Assembly: GCA_021772055.1 (NCBI GenBank)
Contig: JAETNR010000008.1
Span: 46,926 to 110,925 of the forward strand
Direction of reading: 5' to 3'
DNA: 64,000 nt
From: Blautia sp.
Lineage (GTDB): Bacteria > Bacillota > Clostridia > Lachnospirales > Lachnospiraceae
Shown here: one piece after another, positions 1 through 8,721 of the stretch
How positions within the stretch are numbered: the first letter of the stretch is position 1
Layout of the letters: every line of letters begins with the position of its first letter
Notes under the pieces: model-generated
Seen by the model: the letters and a program-made list of their open reading frames with translations, nothing else
Told to the model about the DNA's origin: nothing
Databases searched by the model: none
Position numbers and translations under genes: made by a program

Positions 1-120
1 AAAACGTTCCGCAATTTTTTCCTGCTCCATTCCCAGAAAAATATTCCTCCACCTTTCGCAGGTTAACTCATAATTGTCCGCCCTGTCCTTCTCTGTATTT
101 GTCAGATAACTCTCCCTCAT
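1..120 (-). CDS. 5' end of an unidentified gene (partial)
   Basis: The minus strand carries an open frame that leaves the window at position 1. A GGGAGGA ribosome site lies 7 bases before the ATG at 118-120. A second in-frame ATG at 124-126 sits too close to that site, so the inner start is preferred. The 40 visible residues are charged and begin MRESYLTNTEKD; a later stretch reads EQEKIAERF. The pattern is faintly like the N-terminus of DUF3786 proteins, but too little is visible to name it. It lies downstream of the pyk terminator, so it is a separate transcription unit. Confidence 0.5.
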   Translation of the reverse strand, partial: MRESYLTNTEKDRADNYELTCERWRNIFLGMEQEKIAERF

Positions 121-152
121 ATCCATTCCTCCCACACAGATTTTTCTCTTAC

Positions 153-202
153 AAAAAAGCCATCGCTGCCTGTCCCGGAAAGGGATCTGAGCGATGGCTT
201 TT
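153..202 (-). terminator. Rho-independent terminator of pyk
   Basis: Perfect 13-base arms (153-166 and 190-202, core AGCCATCGCT/AGCGATGGCT) surround a 23-base loop. On the minus strand they are followed by a run of T. It lies 24 bases after the pyk stop codon. Confidence 0.85.
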
Positions 203-226
203 CTTTCACTGTTTGCTCCGGGGCAT

Positions 227-1639
227 TTAAATTGTCTCAATTTTAATGGTATTGGTATTTCCGGTTTTCCCGTTGATCTGCCCGCCTGTCAGCACAATGC
301 TGTCGCCTTTGTTCAGACCGAAAATCTCTTTCGCGGATCTGACTCCATGATAGAACATCACATCCTGGGAATTAAATTCTTCGCTGAGTACCGGTGTCAC
401 GCCCCAGCTCATATTCAGCTTTCGCCATACCTTTTCGGAAGTAGTCATTCCGATAATGTCTACAGGACAGCGGAAACGGCTGACCATACGTGCGGTAGTT
501 CCGCTTAAGGAGCTTACCACGATTCCCTTTGCATTTACATCAATGGCCATTGCGCAGGTGCCGTGGGAAATGGCATCCAGATTGCTCTGGATCGTATATT
601 TTGTGGAGTGAAACCAATCCGTATAGTCAATTCTTTTTTCCGTAAATTCTGCGATCTCGGCCATATTTTTTACTGCTGCTACGGGGAAATCACCTGCTGC
701 TGATTCACCGGAAAGCATAACTGCGGAGGTTCCGTCATATACGGCATTGGCAACGTCAGAAATCTCCGCACGGGTGGGACGGGGATTGTGAATCATGGAT
801 TCCAGCATCTCTGTTGCAGTGATGACTCTTTTGCCCATCAGACGGCATTTGCGGATCAAAAACTTCTGAACAGAAGGCACTTCCACAAAGGGGATTTCCA
901 CTCCAAGATCCCCTCTGGCTACCATGATCCCGTCCGCAAGGCTGCAAATCTCGTCAATGTTTTCTACGCCTGATCGGTTCTCGATCTTGGCAATGATATC
1001 AATGTTTTCGCCCCCGTTTTCATCCAGAAATTCACGGATATCCTTCATATCCTGCCTGATAGAGACAAAGGATGCAGCCACAAAATCCACATCATTTTTA
1101 ATTCCGAACAGAAGATCTTCTTTATCCTGCTCACTTAAATATTCATTGGCCATCAGTCTGTTGGGGAAGTTCATACTCTTTCTGTCGGATAACTCTCCTC
1201 CTGCAATTACCTTACATACCGCATTGCTCCCTTCAAGGCTCTGCACCTCAAAAATAACAAGGCCGTTGTTTACCAGAATGGTATCTCCCACCTTCAGATC
1301 CTCAATGAGATGTTTATAAGTAACTGCAACTCTTGTCTGATCCCCTACAATATCATCCGTTGTAAAAGTAAAGATATCGCCGTCTTCCAGGCGGATCTTT
1401 TTATTCTCAAAAGTCTTTATGCGGTATTCCGGTCCCTTGGTATCCAGCATGATTGCAATAGGCAGATTCAGTTTTTCCCGAACTTTTTTCACAAGATCGA
1501 TTTTCACCTGATGCTCCTCATGGGTTCCATGGGAAAAATTCAGTCTGGCAATGTTCATGCCTGCCTGGCACATTTGTGTTAAGGTTTCCTCATTATCACT
1601 GGATGGTCCGATCGTACAGATGATCTTTGTCTTACGCAT
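227..1639 (-). CDS. pyk: Pyruvate kinase
   Basis: Cytosolic enzyme of the last step of glycolysis: phosphoenolpyruvate plus ADP gives pyruvate and ATP. The 470-residue product starts MRKTKIICTIGPSSD. It has the IARLNFSHG segment, the catalytic IIAKIENRSGVENIDEI signature around residues 215-232 with its active-site Lys, then MVARGDLGVE, and ends in the LTGGQ-containing regulatory domain. This is the standard short form without the extra C-terminal PEP-utiliser-like domain of bacilli. A GAGGAGG ribosome site precedes the ATG by 7 bases. It is monocistronic, with its own terminator, and lies after the fatty-acid operon. Confidence 0.97.
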   Translation of the reverse strand: MRKTKIICTIGPSSDNEETLTQMCQAGMNIARLNFSHGTHEEHQVKIDLVKKVREKLNLPIAIMLDTKGPEYRIKTFENKKIRLEDGDIFTFTTDDIVGDQTRVAVTYKHLIEDLKVGDTILVNNGLVIFEVQSLEGSNAVCKVIAGGELSDRKSMNFPNRLMANEYLSEQDKEDLLFGIKNDVDFVAASFVSIRQDMKDIREFLDENGGENIDIIAKIENRSGVENIDEICSLADGIMVARGDLGVEIPFVEVPSVQKFLIRKCRLMGKRVITATEMLESMIHNPRPTRAEISDVANAVYDGTSAVMLSGESAAGDFPVAAVKNMAEIAEFTEKRIDYTDWFHSTKYTIQSNLDAISHGTCAMAIDVNAKGIVVSSLSGTTARMVSRFRCPVDIIGMTTSEKVWRKLNMSWGVTPVLSEEFNSQDVMFYHGVRSAKEIFGLNKGDSIVLTGGQINGKTGNTNTIKIETI

Positions 1640-1742
1640 TAGCAGTCCTCCTCATTTTTTTCTGGAATTAGTATAACACATTCCGGAAAAAAATGCATCG
1701 GAGTTTTAGAGAAGAATGGAAGATGTTACAATAATTGATTTC

Positions 1743-3470
1743 CTACATGGAGCGGAAGCGCCGATAACGCTGCTCTGCCAAAACCGCTCCGTCCATTGTC
1801 CCGTATTTGTCCAGAAAAATCCGGATACCTGCGCAGATCGTCTCCGCTGTCTTATCCATATTTTCCACTGACAGAGCATCCTCCTCCGGAATGATTTCCT
1901 CTATCATTCCAAGCCTTTTCAAATCACCTGCGGTCAGCTGCATGACCCTGGCTGCCTCTTTTGCTTTTTTGCTGTCTTTCCAGAGAATGGAAGCAAAACC
2001 CTCCGGAGACAAAACAGAATAAACGGCATGCTCCATCATCCATACCTCATTTGCTGCAGCAAGAGCCAATGCCCCGCCGCTTCCCCCTTCCCCGATTACA
2101 ATAGAAAGAATGGGAACCTTTAAAGCGGACATTTCATACAGGTTTCTTGCAATGGCTTCTCCTTGTCCCCGTTCCTCTGCCTCCATGCCGCAGAATGCGC
2201 CCGGAGTATCCACAAAACAGATCACAGGCCTCTTGAATTTCTCCGCCTGTTTCATCAGGCGCAGGGATTTCCGGTATCCTTCAGGAGATGCCATGCCAAA
2301 ATTGCACTGTATATTCTCCCTGGTTCCCCGACCTTTCTCCTGGGCAATCACTGTCACAGGCATTCCCTCAAACATGGCAATCCCTCCGACAACAGCCCTG
2401 TCATCTCCGTAATAACGATCCCCATGCATTTCCACAAAATCTGTAAAAAGCCGCCTGATATAGTCTCTTCCGGAAGGACGGTCTTTCTGCCTTGCGATCT
2501 GCACATGTTCCCAGGCATCCATTTTCCTGGAAAAGCTGCTTTCCCGGGAATCTGCACGGAATATTTTTTTCGCCGGATTTCTCTCTCTTTCTTTGAAAAG
2601 ACAATGCTCTGCTTCTACGCTGCCCGAGTGCATCTCCAAAAGAAGAGCCAACAGATCTCTCTGCTGCCCACGTTCTGCAATTCCATCAATAAATCCATGT
2701 TCCAGAAGAAACTCCGCTCTTTGGAATCCTTTCGGAAGCTTTTGGCCAATGGTCTGCTCGATCACTCTTGGCCCTGCAAAGCCGATCAGCGCATTCGGTT
2801 CCGCCAGAATAGTATCTCCCAGCATGGCAAAACTTGCGGTAACTCCTCCTGTTGTAGGATCTGTCAGGACACTGATATACAAAAGTCCCGCATCACTGTG
2901 GCGCTTAATCGCAGCGGAAGTTTTTGCCATCTGCATCAGGGAGACAATTCCCTCCTGCATCCTGGCCCCTCCGGAACAGGCATAAAGAATTACCGGAAGC
3001 CGCTCTTCTGTAGCGCGTTCCACTGCCCTTACAATTTTCTCTCCAACCGCTTCCCCCATACTTGCCATCAGAAAACGCCCGTCGCAGACTCCCAGTACTG
3101 CAGCTTTCCCCTTGATTCTAACCTTTCCTGTGAGAATTGCCTCCGAAAGGCCTGTTTTTTCCTGAAGCAGGGCAATTTTTTCATCATATCCCCGAAACCC
3201 CAGGGGATTCCCTCCCGTCACCTGACAGTCCCACTCTTCAAAGCTTCCCTCATCCGCAAGCATTTCCACCCGCCTTCGTGCATGAACCCGGAAATAGTTC
3301 CTGCAATGAGGGCATATATAATAATTCTCTTTTACCTCTTCCACAAAAACGGCAGCTCTGCACGCATTGCATTTGCGCAAAAGCCCTCCGGGAACTTCCG
3401 GTGCAGCAGCTCTTTTCTCTGCTATCACTGCAGTTCTTTTAAACATATGCTGAAATTTCATGAAACTCAC
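1743..3470 (-). CDS. accDA: Acetyl-CoA carboxylase carboxyltransferase, fused beta and alpha subunits (AccD-AccA)
   Basis: Transfers the carboxyl group from carboxybiotin on AccB to acetyl-CoA, giving malonyl-CoA. Residues about 1-300 are the AccD half: a zinc ribbon with Cys34, Cys37, Cys53 and Cys56, then CSGGARMQEG (165-174) and DPTTGGVTASF (204-214). From about residue 317 (MDAWEHVQIARQ) the AccA half follows, with HGDRYYGDDRA (349-359) and an FVDTPGA motif. AccA and AccD are usually separate proteins of about 320 and 280 residues. Here one continuous 575-residue frame holds both, and the AccA half has a shortened N-terminus. The start overlaps the accC stop by 4 bases (ATGA), so it is the last gene of the operon. 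No frameshift is visible. Confidence 0.95.
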   Translation of the reverse strand: MSFMKFQHMFKRTAVIAEKRAAAPEVPGGLLRKCNACRAAVFVEEVKENYYICPHCRNYFRVHARRRVEMLADEGSFEEWDCQVTGGNPLGFRGYDEKIALLQEKTGLSEAILTGKVRIKGKAAVLGVCDGRFLMASMGEAVGEKIVRAVERATEERLPVILYACSGGARMQEGIVSLMQMAKTSAAIKRHSDAGLLYISVLTDPTTGGVTASFAMLGDTILAEPNALIGFAGPRVIEQTIGQKLPKGFQRAEFLLEHGFIDGIAERGQQRDLLALLLEMHSGSVEAEHCLFKERERNPAKKIFRADSRESSFSRKMDAWEHVQIARQKDRPSGRDYIRRLFTDFVEMHGDRYYGDDRAVVGGIAMFEGMPVTVIAQEKGRGTRENIQCNFGMASPEGYRKSLRLMKQAEKFKRPVICFVDTPGAFCGMEAEERGQGEAIARNLYEMSALKVPILSIVIGEGGSGGALALAAANEVWMMEHAVYSVLSPEGFASILWKDSKKAKEAARVMQLTAGDLKRLGMIEEIIPEEDALSVENMDKTAETICAGIRIFLDKYGTMDGAVLAEQRYRRFRSM

Positions 3471-4804
3471 TCCCGTAATTCCAAAAACTCAATGTCAAAA
3501 TCTCCGGACTGATATCCGGCATCATTGATTATTTCAAACTGATAATCTACATTCGTGTCTATTCCTTCAATAATCACCTCGCCCAAAGCACTTTTCATTT
3601 TGGCAACAGCCTCTTCTCTGTCTTTTCCATGAACGATCAATTTCGCAACCATGGAATCGTAATAAGGCGGAATGGTATAGCCAGGGTAAATATCCGTATC
3701 CACCCGGATTCCCGGACCGCCCGGAAAGTGCAGCTCCCGAATGGTTCCCGGACAGGGGCGGAAATCTTTCTTCGGATTTTCTGCATTAATGCGGCACTCA
3801 ATGGCATGTCCTGAAAATTTCACATCCTCCTGTTTCCTCTCAAGGGATTCTCCGGATGCAATCCTGATCTGTTCTTTTACAAGGTCGATTCCGGTTACCC
3901 ATTCTGTTACAGGGTGCTCCACCTGAATCCTGGTATTCATCTCCATAAAATAAAACTTCTCATTCTTTTCCAAAAGAAACTCGATGGTTCCTGCATTCAC
4001 ATAGCGGGCTGCCTTTGCCGCTTTGACAGCGGCCATTCCCATGCTTTTGCGAAGAGATGAGGACAGGGCTATGGAGGGAGATTCTTCAATCATTTTCTGA
4101 TGTTTTCTCTGTATGGAGCAGTCCCGTTCTCCCAGGTGGATCACATTTCCAAAACGGTCTGCCAGAATCTGAAATTCAATATGGCGGGGATGCTCCACAT
4201 AATGCTCTATATACATAGTTCCATCCCCAAAAGCCATCTGCGCCTCTTTCTGGGCAGTTAGAAAAGCAAGTGCAAACTCCTCCGGATTTTCGGCAGTGCG
4301 CATTCCTTTTCCTCCCCCTCCAAAGGCAGCTTTGATGATCACCGGATAGCCGATTTTTATGGCATCCTCTTTTCCGGTTTCCACATCTCTCACCGGGTGA
4401 TCCGTCCCCGGAATCACCGGAATTCCAGCCGCCGCCATGGTATTTCTTGCTTTCTGCTTATTCCCCAGCTTCTCTATGATATTTGCATCCGGTCCCACAA
4501 AAATCACGCCGCACCGCTCACAAAGAAGCGCAAATTTTGCATTTTCCGACAAAAAGCCAAAGCCCGGATGAATGGCGTCCGCACCGGATACCACAGCCGC
4601 ACTCATAATGCGCTCCATATTCAGATAACTTTCGGAAGAAGGACCCGCTCCTATACAGACGGCCTCGTCAGCAAGCTGTGCATGAAGACTTTCCCTGTCT
4701 GCTTCCGAATAGACAGCCACAGTTTCAATCCCCATTTCCCTGCATGCGCGAATAACCCGCACTGCAATCTCCCCTCTGTTGGCAATCAATAGCTTTTGAA
4801 TCAT
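3467..4804 (-). CDS. accC: Acetyl-CoA carboxylase biotin carboxylase subunit
   Basis: ATP-dependent carboxylation of the biotin on AccB using bicarbonate. The 445-residue ATP-grasp protein starts MIQKLLIANRGEIAVR. It has the glycine-rich IIKAAFGGGGKGMR loop, the ERDCSIQRKHQKMIEE segment, the FMEMNTRIQVEHPVTE metal-binding motif and a normal C-terminal biotin-carboxylase domain. Length matches the family. It follows fabZ by 9 bases and overlaps accDA by 4, which suggests translational coupling within the fab/acc operon. Confidence 0.97.
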   Translation of the reverse strand: MIQKLLIANRGEIAVRVIRACREMGIETVAVYSEADRESLHAQLADEAVCIGAGPSSESYLNMERIMSAAVVSGADAIHPGFGFLSENAKFALLCERCGVIFVGPDANIIEKLGNKQKARNTMAAAGIPVIPGTDHPVRDVETGKEDAIKIGYPVIIKAAFGGGGKGMRTAENPEEFALAFLTAQKEAQMAFGDGTMYIEHYVEHPRHIEFQILADRFGNVIHLGERDCSIQRKHQKMIEESPSIALSSSLRKSMGMAAVKAAKAARYVNAGTIEFLLEKNEKFYFMEMNTRIQVEHPVTEWVTGIDLVKEQIRIASGESLERKQEDVKFSGHAIECRINAENPKKDFRPCPGTIRELHFPGGPGIRVDTDIYPGYTIPPYYDSMVAKLIVHGKDREEAVAKMKSALGEVIIEGIDTNVDYQFEIINDAGYQSGDFDIEFLELRE

Positions 4805-4813
4805 ATCCCTACC

Positions 4814-5242
4814 TTACCCAATCATAAATGTCAGTTCTGCTTTTGCTGCAAGCCTGCCGTCTACGGTAGCCAATACCTCTCCGATTCCCACAGGACCTTT
4901 TTGCCGGATGATCTTCGTTTCCAGCCGAAGCTTATCTCCGGGGATTACCTTATGCTTAAAACGGCACTTATCAATTCCTCCGAAATATGCAATTTTCCCT
5001 TTATTTTCTTCTTTGGAAAGGATGGCTACAGCCCCTGTCTGTGCCAGTGCTTCTATTATGAAAACCCCCGGCATCACCGGCTCGTTTGGGAAATGTCCCT
5101 GAAAAAAATCCTCCCGGAAGGTAACACATTTATATCCAACTGCAAACACCCCCGGCTCATAATCTTCAATATAATCCACCAGCAAAAACGGATGGCGGTG
5201 AGGCAGTATCTCCTCAATCTGTTTCACATTTAAGTAATTCAC
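4814..5242 (-). CDS. fabZ: 3-hydroxyacyl-ACP dehydratase FabZ
   Basis: Dehydrates beta-hydroxyacyl-ACP to trans-2-enoyl-ACP in FAS II. The hot-dog fold signature is clear: PHRHPFLLVD with catalytic His17, and GHFPNEPVMPGVFIIEALAQ with the catalytic Glu. The frame can open at a GTG at 5258-5260, but that codon lies inside the GGAGAGGAGGA ribosome site. The GTG at 5240-5242, placed 5-6 bases after GGAGG, is the better start. It gives a 142-residue protein beginning MNYLNVKQIEEI, the usual FabZ length. It lies between accB and accC. Confidence 0.94.
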   Translation of the reverse strand: MNYLNVKQIEEILPHRHPFLLVDYIEDYEPGVFAVGYKCVTFREDFFQGHFPNEPVMPGVFIIEALAQTGAVAILSKEENKGKIAYFGGIDKCRFKHKVIPGDKLRLETKIIRQKGPVGIGEVLATVDGRLAAKAELTFMIG

Positions 5243-5271
5243 TTTCTTCCTCCTCTCCACTGGATATTCAC

Positions 5272-5697
5272 CTATTTTATTCGGAATAATTTTTGCCCAT
5301 ACTCTACAGGCTGACCGTTTTCCACATAGATCTGCGCTATATGTCCGTCAAATTCACTTTCAATTTCATTCATAAGCTTCATGGCTTCCACAATCGCCAG
5401 AACCTGGCCTTTTTTCACCCGTTCTCCCTCCGTTACAAAAGGGGCTGCGTCCTCAGAAGAAGCTGCATAAAATGTGCCCACAAGAGGGGATTTTACCACT
5501 TTTCCCTCCGTTTTTTCTTCCTGGAAAAAGATCTCTTCCTCTTCCTTTTCCGTAACAGTCTCTTCTGAAGACGATATATGTGCTGTCTTTTTTTTGCATT
5601 TCAAGGATAATTTTACACCATCTGCTTCGTATTGAAGGGATGTCAGCTTTGATTGCGATACGTGGTCAATGATCTGCAAAATCTGTTCCAATTCCAT
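5272..5697 (-). CDS. accB: Biotin carboxyl carrier protein of acetyl-CoA carboxylase
   Basis: Carries biotin between the AccC and AccDA active sites. The 141-residue protein has an N-terminal helical segment, an acidic Glu/Lys-rich linker (about 40-65) and a C-terminal biotinyl domain. The biotin attachment motif [10 protein letters not shown] places the modified lysine at Lys107. The length is slightly short but normal for Clostridia. A GGAGGAA ribosome site precedes the ATG. It is co-transcribed with fabF and fabZ. Confidence 0.95.
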   Translation of the reverse strand: MELEQILQIIDHVSQSKLTSLQYEADGVKLSLKCKKKTAHISSSEETVTEKEEEEIFFQEEKTEGKVVKSPLVGTFYAASSEDAAPFVTEGERVKKGQVLAIVEAMKLMNEIESEFDGHIAQIYVENGQPVEYGQKLFRIK

Positions 5698-5738
5698 TCT
5701 TTATTTCCTCCGGCATTTCTGCATTTTTTCCTTTTTTA

Positions 5739-6980
5739 TTAACGATCCTCATATCTTTTTATAAGAATGCTGCCGTTATGTCCCCCGAATCCAAGGGAAT
5801 TGCTCATAGCATAGCGGATTTCCTGCTCTGCCGGCGCACTGATCATATAATTCAGATCCAATTCTTCTCCGCATTGAGTCGTTCCCATTGTCTGATGAAT
5901 GAATCCCTCTAAAATGCTTTTTACACATACAATAAATTCCACCCCTCCCGCAGCTCCCAGAAGATGCCCGGTCATGGATTTTGTAGAATTGATCTTTACC
6001 TTTTTCGCAGCGTCTCCAAAGGCCGATTTGATGGCTCTTGTTTCAAAAAGATCGTTATGGTGCGTGCTTGTTCCATGTGCATTGATATAATCCACATCCT
6101 CCGGATGGATTCCGGCCTCCTTCATGGCATCTGTCATAGCTCTTGCAGCGCCGCTTCCGTCCTCACTGGGAGAAGTAATATGAAATGCATCTGCAGTTGC
6201 CCCGTAGCCTACAACCTCCCCCAGGATCTCTGCACCTCTTTCTTTGGCATGGTTCAGTTCTTCCAGTACCACGATCCCTGCACCTTCTCCTATGACAAAG
6301 CCGTTTCTGTCTTTGTCAAACGGAATGGATGCGCGAAAAGGATCTTCTGCTGTACTTAAGGCTGTCAGATTCCCGAAACCGGCTACCGCAATAGGGCAGA
6401 TGGATCCTTCTGTTCCTCCGGCAAACATCACATCTGCGTCCCCATACTGAATGGTCCTGTATGCATCACCAATGCAGTGAGTCCCTGTGGCACACGCAGT
6501 TACCACACTGGTACATTTTCCCCTGGCCCCAATGGCAATGGAAATATTCCCTGCAGCCATGTTGGAGATCATTTTGGGAACGGATAAAGGATCCACTTTT
6601 GCCGGGCCTTTTTCCAGGATCCGCCTTGTGGTCTGTTCTGCTGTCTGAAGGCTGCCTACACCGGAACCAACGATCACTCCCACCCGGAAAGGATCCTCCT
6701 TCTCTATAGAAAGCCTAGCGTTTTCCTTTGCTTCCAGGGCTGCAGCAACCGCATATTGTGAAAAAAGCTCCATTCTCCTTGCTGCTTTTGCATCCATATA
6801 TTCTTTTGCAGAAAAATCTTTCACTTCTGCTGCAAACTTTACTTTATAGTCTGTTGTATCAAATCTGGTGATCGGCCCGATTCCTACCTTTCCGGCTCTG
6901 ATTCCCTGCCAGAAAGTTTCTGTATCATTCCCGATGGGCGTTACGGCTCCAAGCCCTGTCACTACTACTCTCCGCTTCAT
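5739..6980 (-). CDS. fabF: 3-oxoacyl-ACP synthase II (KAS II)
   Basis: Condenses malonyl-ACP with a growing acyl-ACP. The thiolase-fold protein of 413 residues has the Cys-His-His triad: Cys163 in TACATGTHC, His302 in NAHGTSTHH and His339 in KSMTGHLLGAAGG. Sequence and length are typical of FabF. There is no fabA or fabB in the cluster, so how unsaturated chains are made is not explained here. It lies 20 bases after fabG in the operon. Confidence 0.97.
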   Translation of the reverse strand: MKRRVVVTGLGAVTPIGNDTETFWQGIRAGKVGIGPITRFDTTDYKVKFAAEVKDFSAKEYMDAKAARRMELFSQYAVAAALEAKENARLSIEKEDPFRVGVIVGSGVGSLQTAEQTTRRILEKGPAKVDPLSVPKMISNMAAGNISIAIGARGKCTSVVTACATGTHCIGDAYRTIQYGDADVMFAGGTEGSICPIAVAGFGNLTALSTAEDPFRASIPFDKDRNGFVIGEGAGIVVLEELNHAKERGAEILGEVVGYGATADAFHITSPSEDGSGAARAMTDAMKEAGIHPEDVDYINAHGTSTHHNDLFETRAIKSAFGDAAKKVKINSTKSMTGHLLGAAGGVEFIVCVKSILEGFIHQTMGTTQCGEELDLNYMISAPAEQEIRYAMSNSLGFGGHNGSILIKRYEDR

Positions 6981-7000
6981 CCTTACCTCCCATTAAAATC

Positions 7001-7747
7001 TCACATAGCCATGCCGCCGTCTACGCACAGCACCTGGCCGGTAATATACCCTGCACCTTCAGAAGCAAGAAAGGCTGCTGCCTTTGCCACATCCTCCGGC
7101 CTGCCAAATTCCCCTGCGGGAATCATCTGCCTTGCCCCTTCTTTCACATGGTCAGGAAGCATTTCTGTCATGTCCGTTTTAATAAAGCCGGGAGCAATGG
7201 CATTTACCGTAATCCCCCTGCCTGCCAGTTCCTTTGCAGCAGATTTTGTAAGGCCGATAATGCCTGCTTTGGACGCTGCATAATTTGCCTGCCCTGCGTT
7301 TCCGCTGATGCCGACCACAGATGCCAGGTTAATGATCCTACCGTTTCTCTGCTTCAGCATCTGGCGGGAAACATGGCGAATACAGTGAAAAGTTCCCTTT
7401 AAATTCACATCTACGACTTTTGAAAAATCCTCCTCTGACATTCCTGCCAGAAGCCCGTCTTTGTTGATTCCTGCATTATTTACCAGGATATCGATATGTC
7501 CGTATTTCTTTACAACCGTCTGTAAAAATGTACCGCATGCGTCAAAATCCGCAACATTGCACTGGTATACAAAGGCCTCTCCGCCCTTTGCTTCAATCTG
7601 CCTTTTCGTCTCTTCTGCCTGCTCTTTTGAACCGTTATAATTAATGACCACAATGATTCCTGCCGCTGCCAGTTCCATGGCAATGGCCCTTCCGATCCCT
7701 TTCGCAGCGCCTGTCACAACCGCTATTTTCTTCTCCGTTAATTTCAT
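7001..7747 (-). CDS. fabG: 3-oxoacyl-ACP reductase FabG
   Basis: NADPH-dependent reduction of beta-ketoacyl-ACP. The short-chain dehydrogenase has the TGAAKGIGRAIA nucleotide loop, NNAG, and the catalytic Ser143, Tyr156 and Lys160 (YAASK). The open frame extends upstream into fabD. The ATG at 7745-7747 (MKLTEKKIAVVTG) is chosen because GGGAGAAGA precedes it, it gives the usual 248 residues and it lies after the fabD stop. Confidence 0.96.
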   Translation of the reverse strand: MKLTEKKIAVVTGAAKGIGRAIAMELAAAGIIVVINYNGSKEQAEETKRQIEAKGGEAFVYQCNVADFDACGTFLQTVVKKYGHIDILVNNAGINKDGLLAGMSEEDFSKVVDVNLKGTFHCIRHVSRQMLKQRNGRIINLASVVGISGNAGQANYAASKAGIIGLTKSAAKELAGRGITVNAIAPGFIKTDMTEMLPDHVKEGARQMIPAGEFGRPEDVAKAAAFLASEGAGYITGQVLCVDGGMAM

Positions 7748-7770
7748 TCTTCTCCCTTCTGACCGCATCT

Positions 7771-8721
7771 TCACCCTGGCAATTCTCCATATTTTCTCGC
7801 CATATCTGCCACATGGCACAAATCCTCAATTGTCTGTATATTGATTATTTTTACTGTTCTGTTTATCTTTCTCAAAAATCCGGTAAGTGTCCTTCCAGGA
7901 CCAATTTCAACAAAGGTATCCACACCCTTTTCTATCATGCATTCCATGCTTTGCTGCCACAGGACAGAAGAAAAAATCTGTTTCTCCAAAAGAGACTTTG
8001 TCACTTCAATATCCTCTATGTATTGTGCAGTTACATTGGTTACATAAGGAATACGAAGGGGCGAAAATTCTGTCTGTTCCAGATATTCCCCAAGCCGCTT
8101 TCCTGCATCTGCAAGCATAAAAGAATGAAAAGGACCGCTGACATTCAAAGGAAGCACACGCTTTGCTCCTGCTGCCTTCAGCCTTTCTGATGCCAGCGAA
8201 ATCGTCTCCCTTTTTCCCGAAACTACAAGCTGGCCAGGACAGTTATAATTTGCAATGGAAATCCCTTCCATGGAATCTATGATCTTTTGCACCAGCCCGG
8301 TTTCCATTCCAAGAACTGCAGCCATGCCTCCCACTCCTGCCGGAACTGCCTGTTCCATCAAAATGCCTCTTCTACGGGTAATTGTCACAGCGTCCCTGGC
8401 ACTCATACCGCCTGCCGCTTCAATGGCGCAGTATTCTCCCAGGCTCAGTCCGGCCGTCACATCAGGGAAAAGCCCCATCTCTTCCACCACTTTTTCCATA
8501 GCAATACAGGTGGTTACAAGAGCAGCCTGGGTATATTCCGTCAGATCCAGCCTGTCATTTTTCTCAAAGCAAAGTTCCCGCATATCTATCGAAAGCCACT
8601 GAGAGGCCTGGTCATATACCTGCCGCGCAGTTTCAAAGTTTTCATAAAAGTCTTTTCCCATTCCCGTCTTTTGTACGCCTTGTCCGGGAAACAGAAAGGC
8701 AATTTTTCTCTGATCACTCAT
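7771..8721 (-). CDS. fabD: Malonyl-CoA:ACP transacylase
   Basis: Loads malonyl groups from malonyl-CoA onto ACP. The 316-residue alpha/beta hydrolase-like acyltransferase starts with FLFPGQGVQKTGMG, has the nucleophile Ser93 in GLSLGEY and the GPFHSF motif with catalytic His. Its start overlaps the fabK stop by 8 bases, so the two are translationally coupled. Length is standard. Confidence 0.96.
   Translation of the reverse strand: MSDQRKIAFLFPGQGVQKTGMGKDFYENFETARQVYDQASQWLSIDMRELCFEKNDRLDLTEYTQAALVTTCIAMEKVVEEMGLFPDVTAGLSLGEYCAIEAAGGMSARDAVTITRRRGILMEQAVPAGVGGMAAVLGMETGLVQKIIDSMEGISIANYNCPGQLVVSGKRETISLASERLKAAGAKRVLPLNVSGPFHSFMLADAGKRLGEYLEQTEFSPLRIPYVTNVTAQYIEDIEVTKSLLEKQIFSSVLWQQSMECMIEKGVDTFVEIGPGRTLTGFLRKINRTVKIINIQTIEDLCHVADMARKYGELPG

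Noticed and set aside
2163..3512. 449-residue open frame on the plus strand opposite accDA
   Set aside because: It lies wholly antisense to a certain gene, is rich in Cys, His and Ser from reversed codons, has no ribosome site and no recognisable domain.
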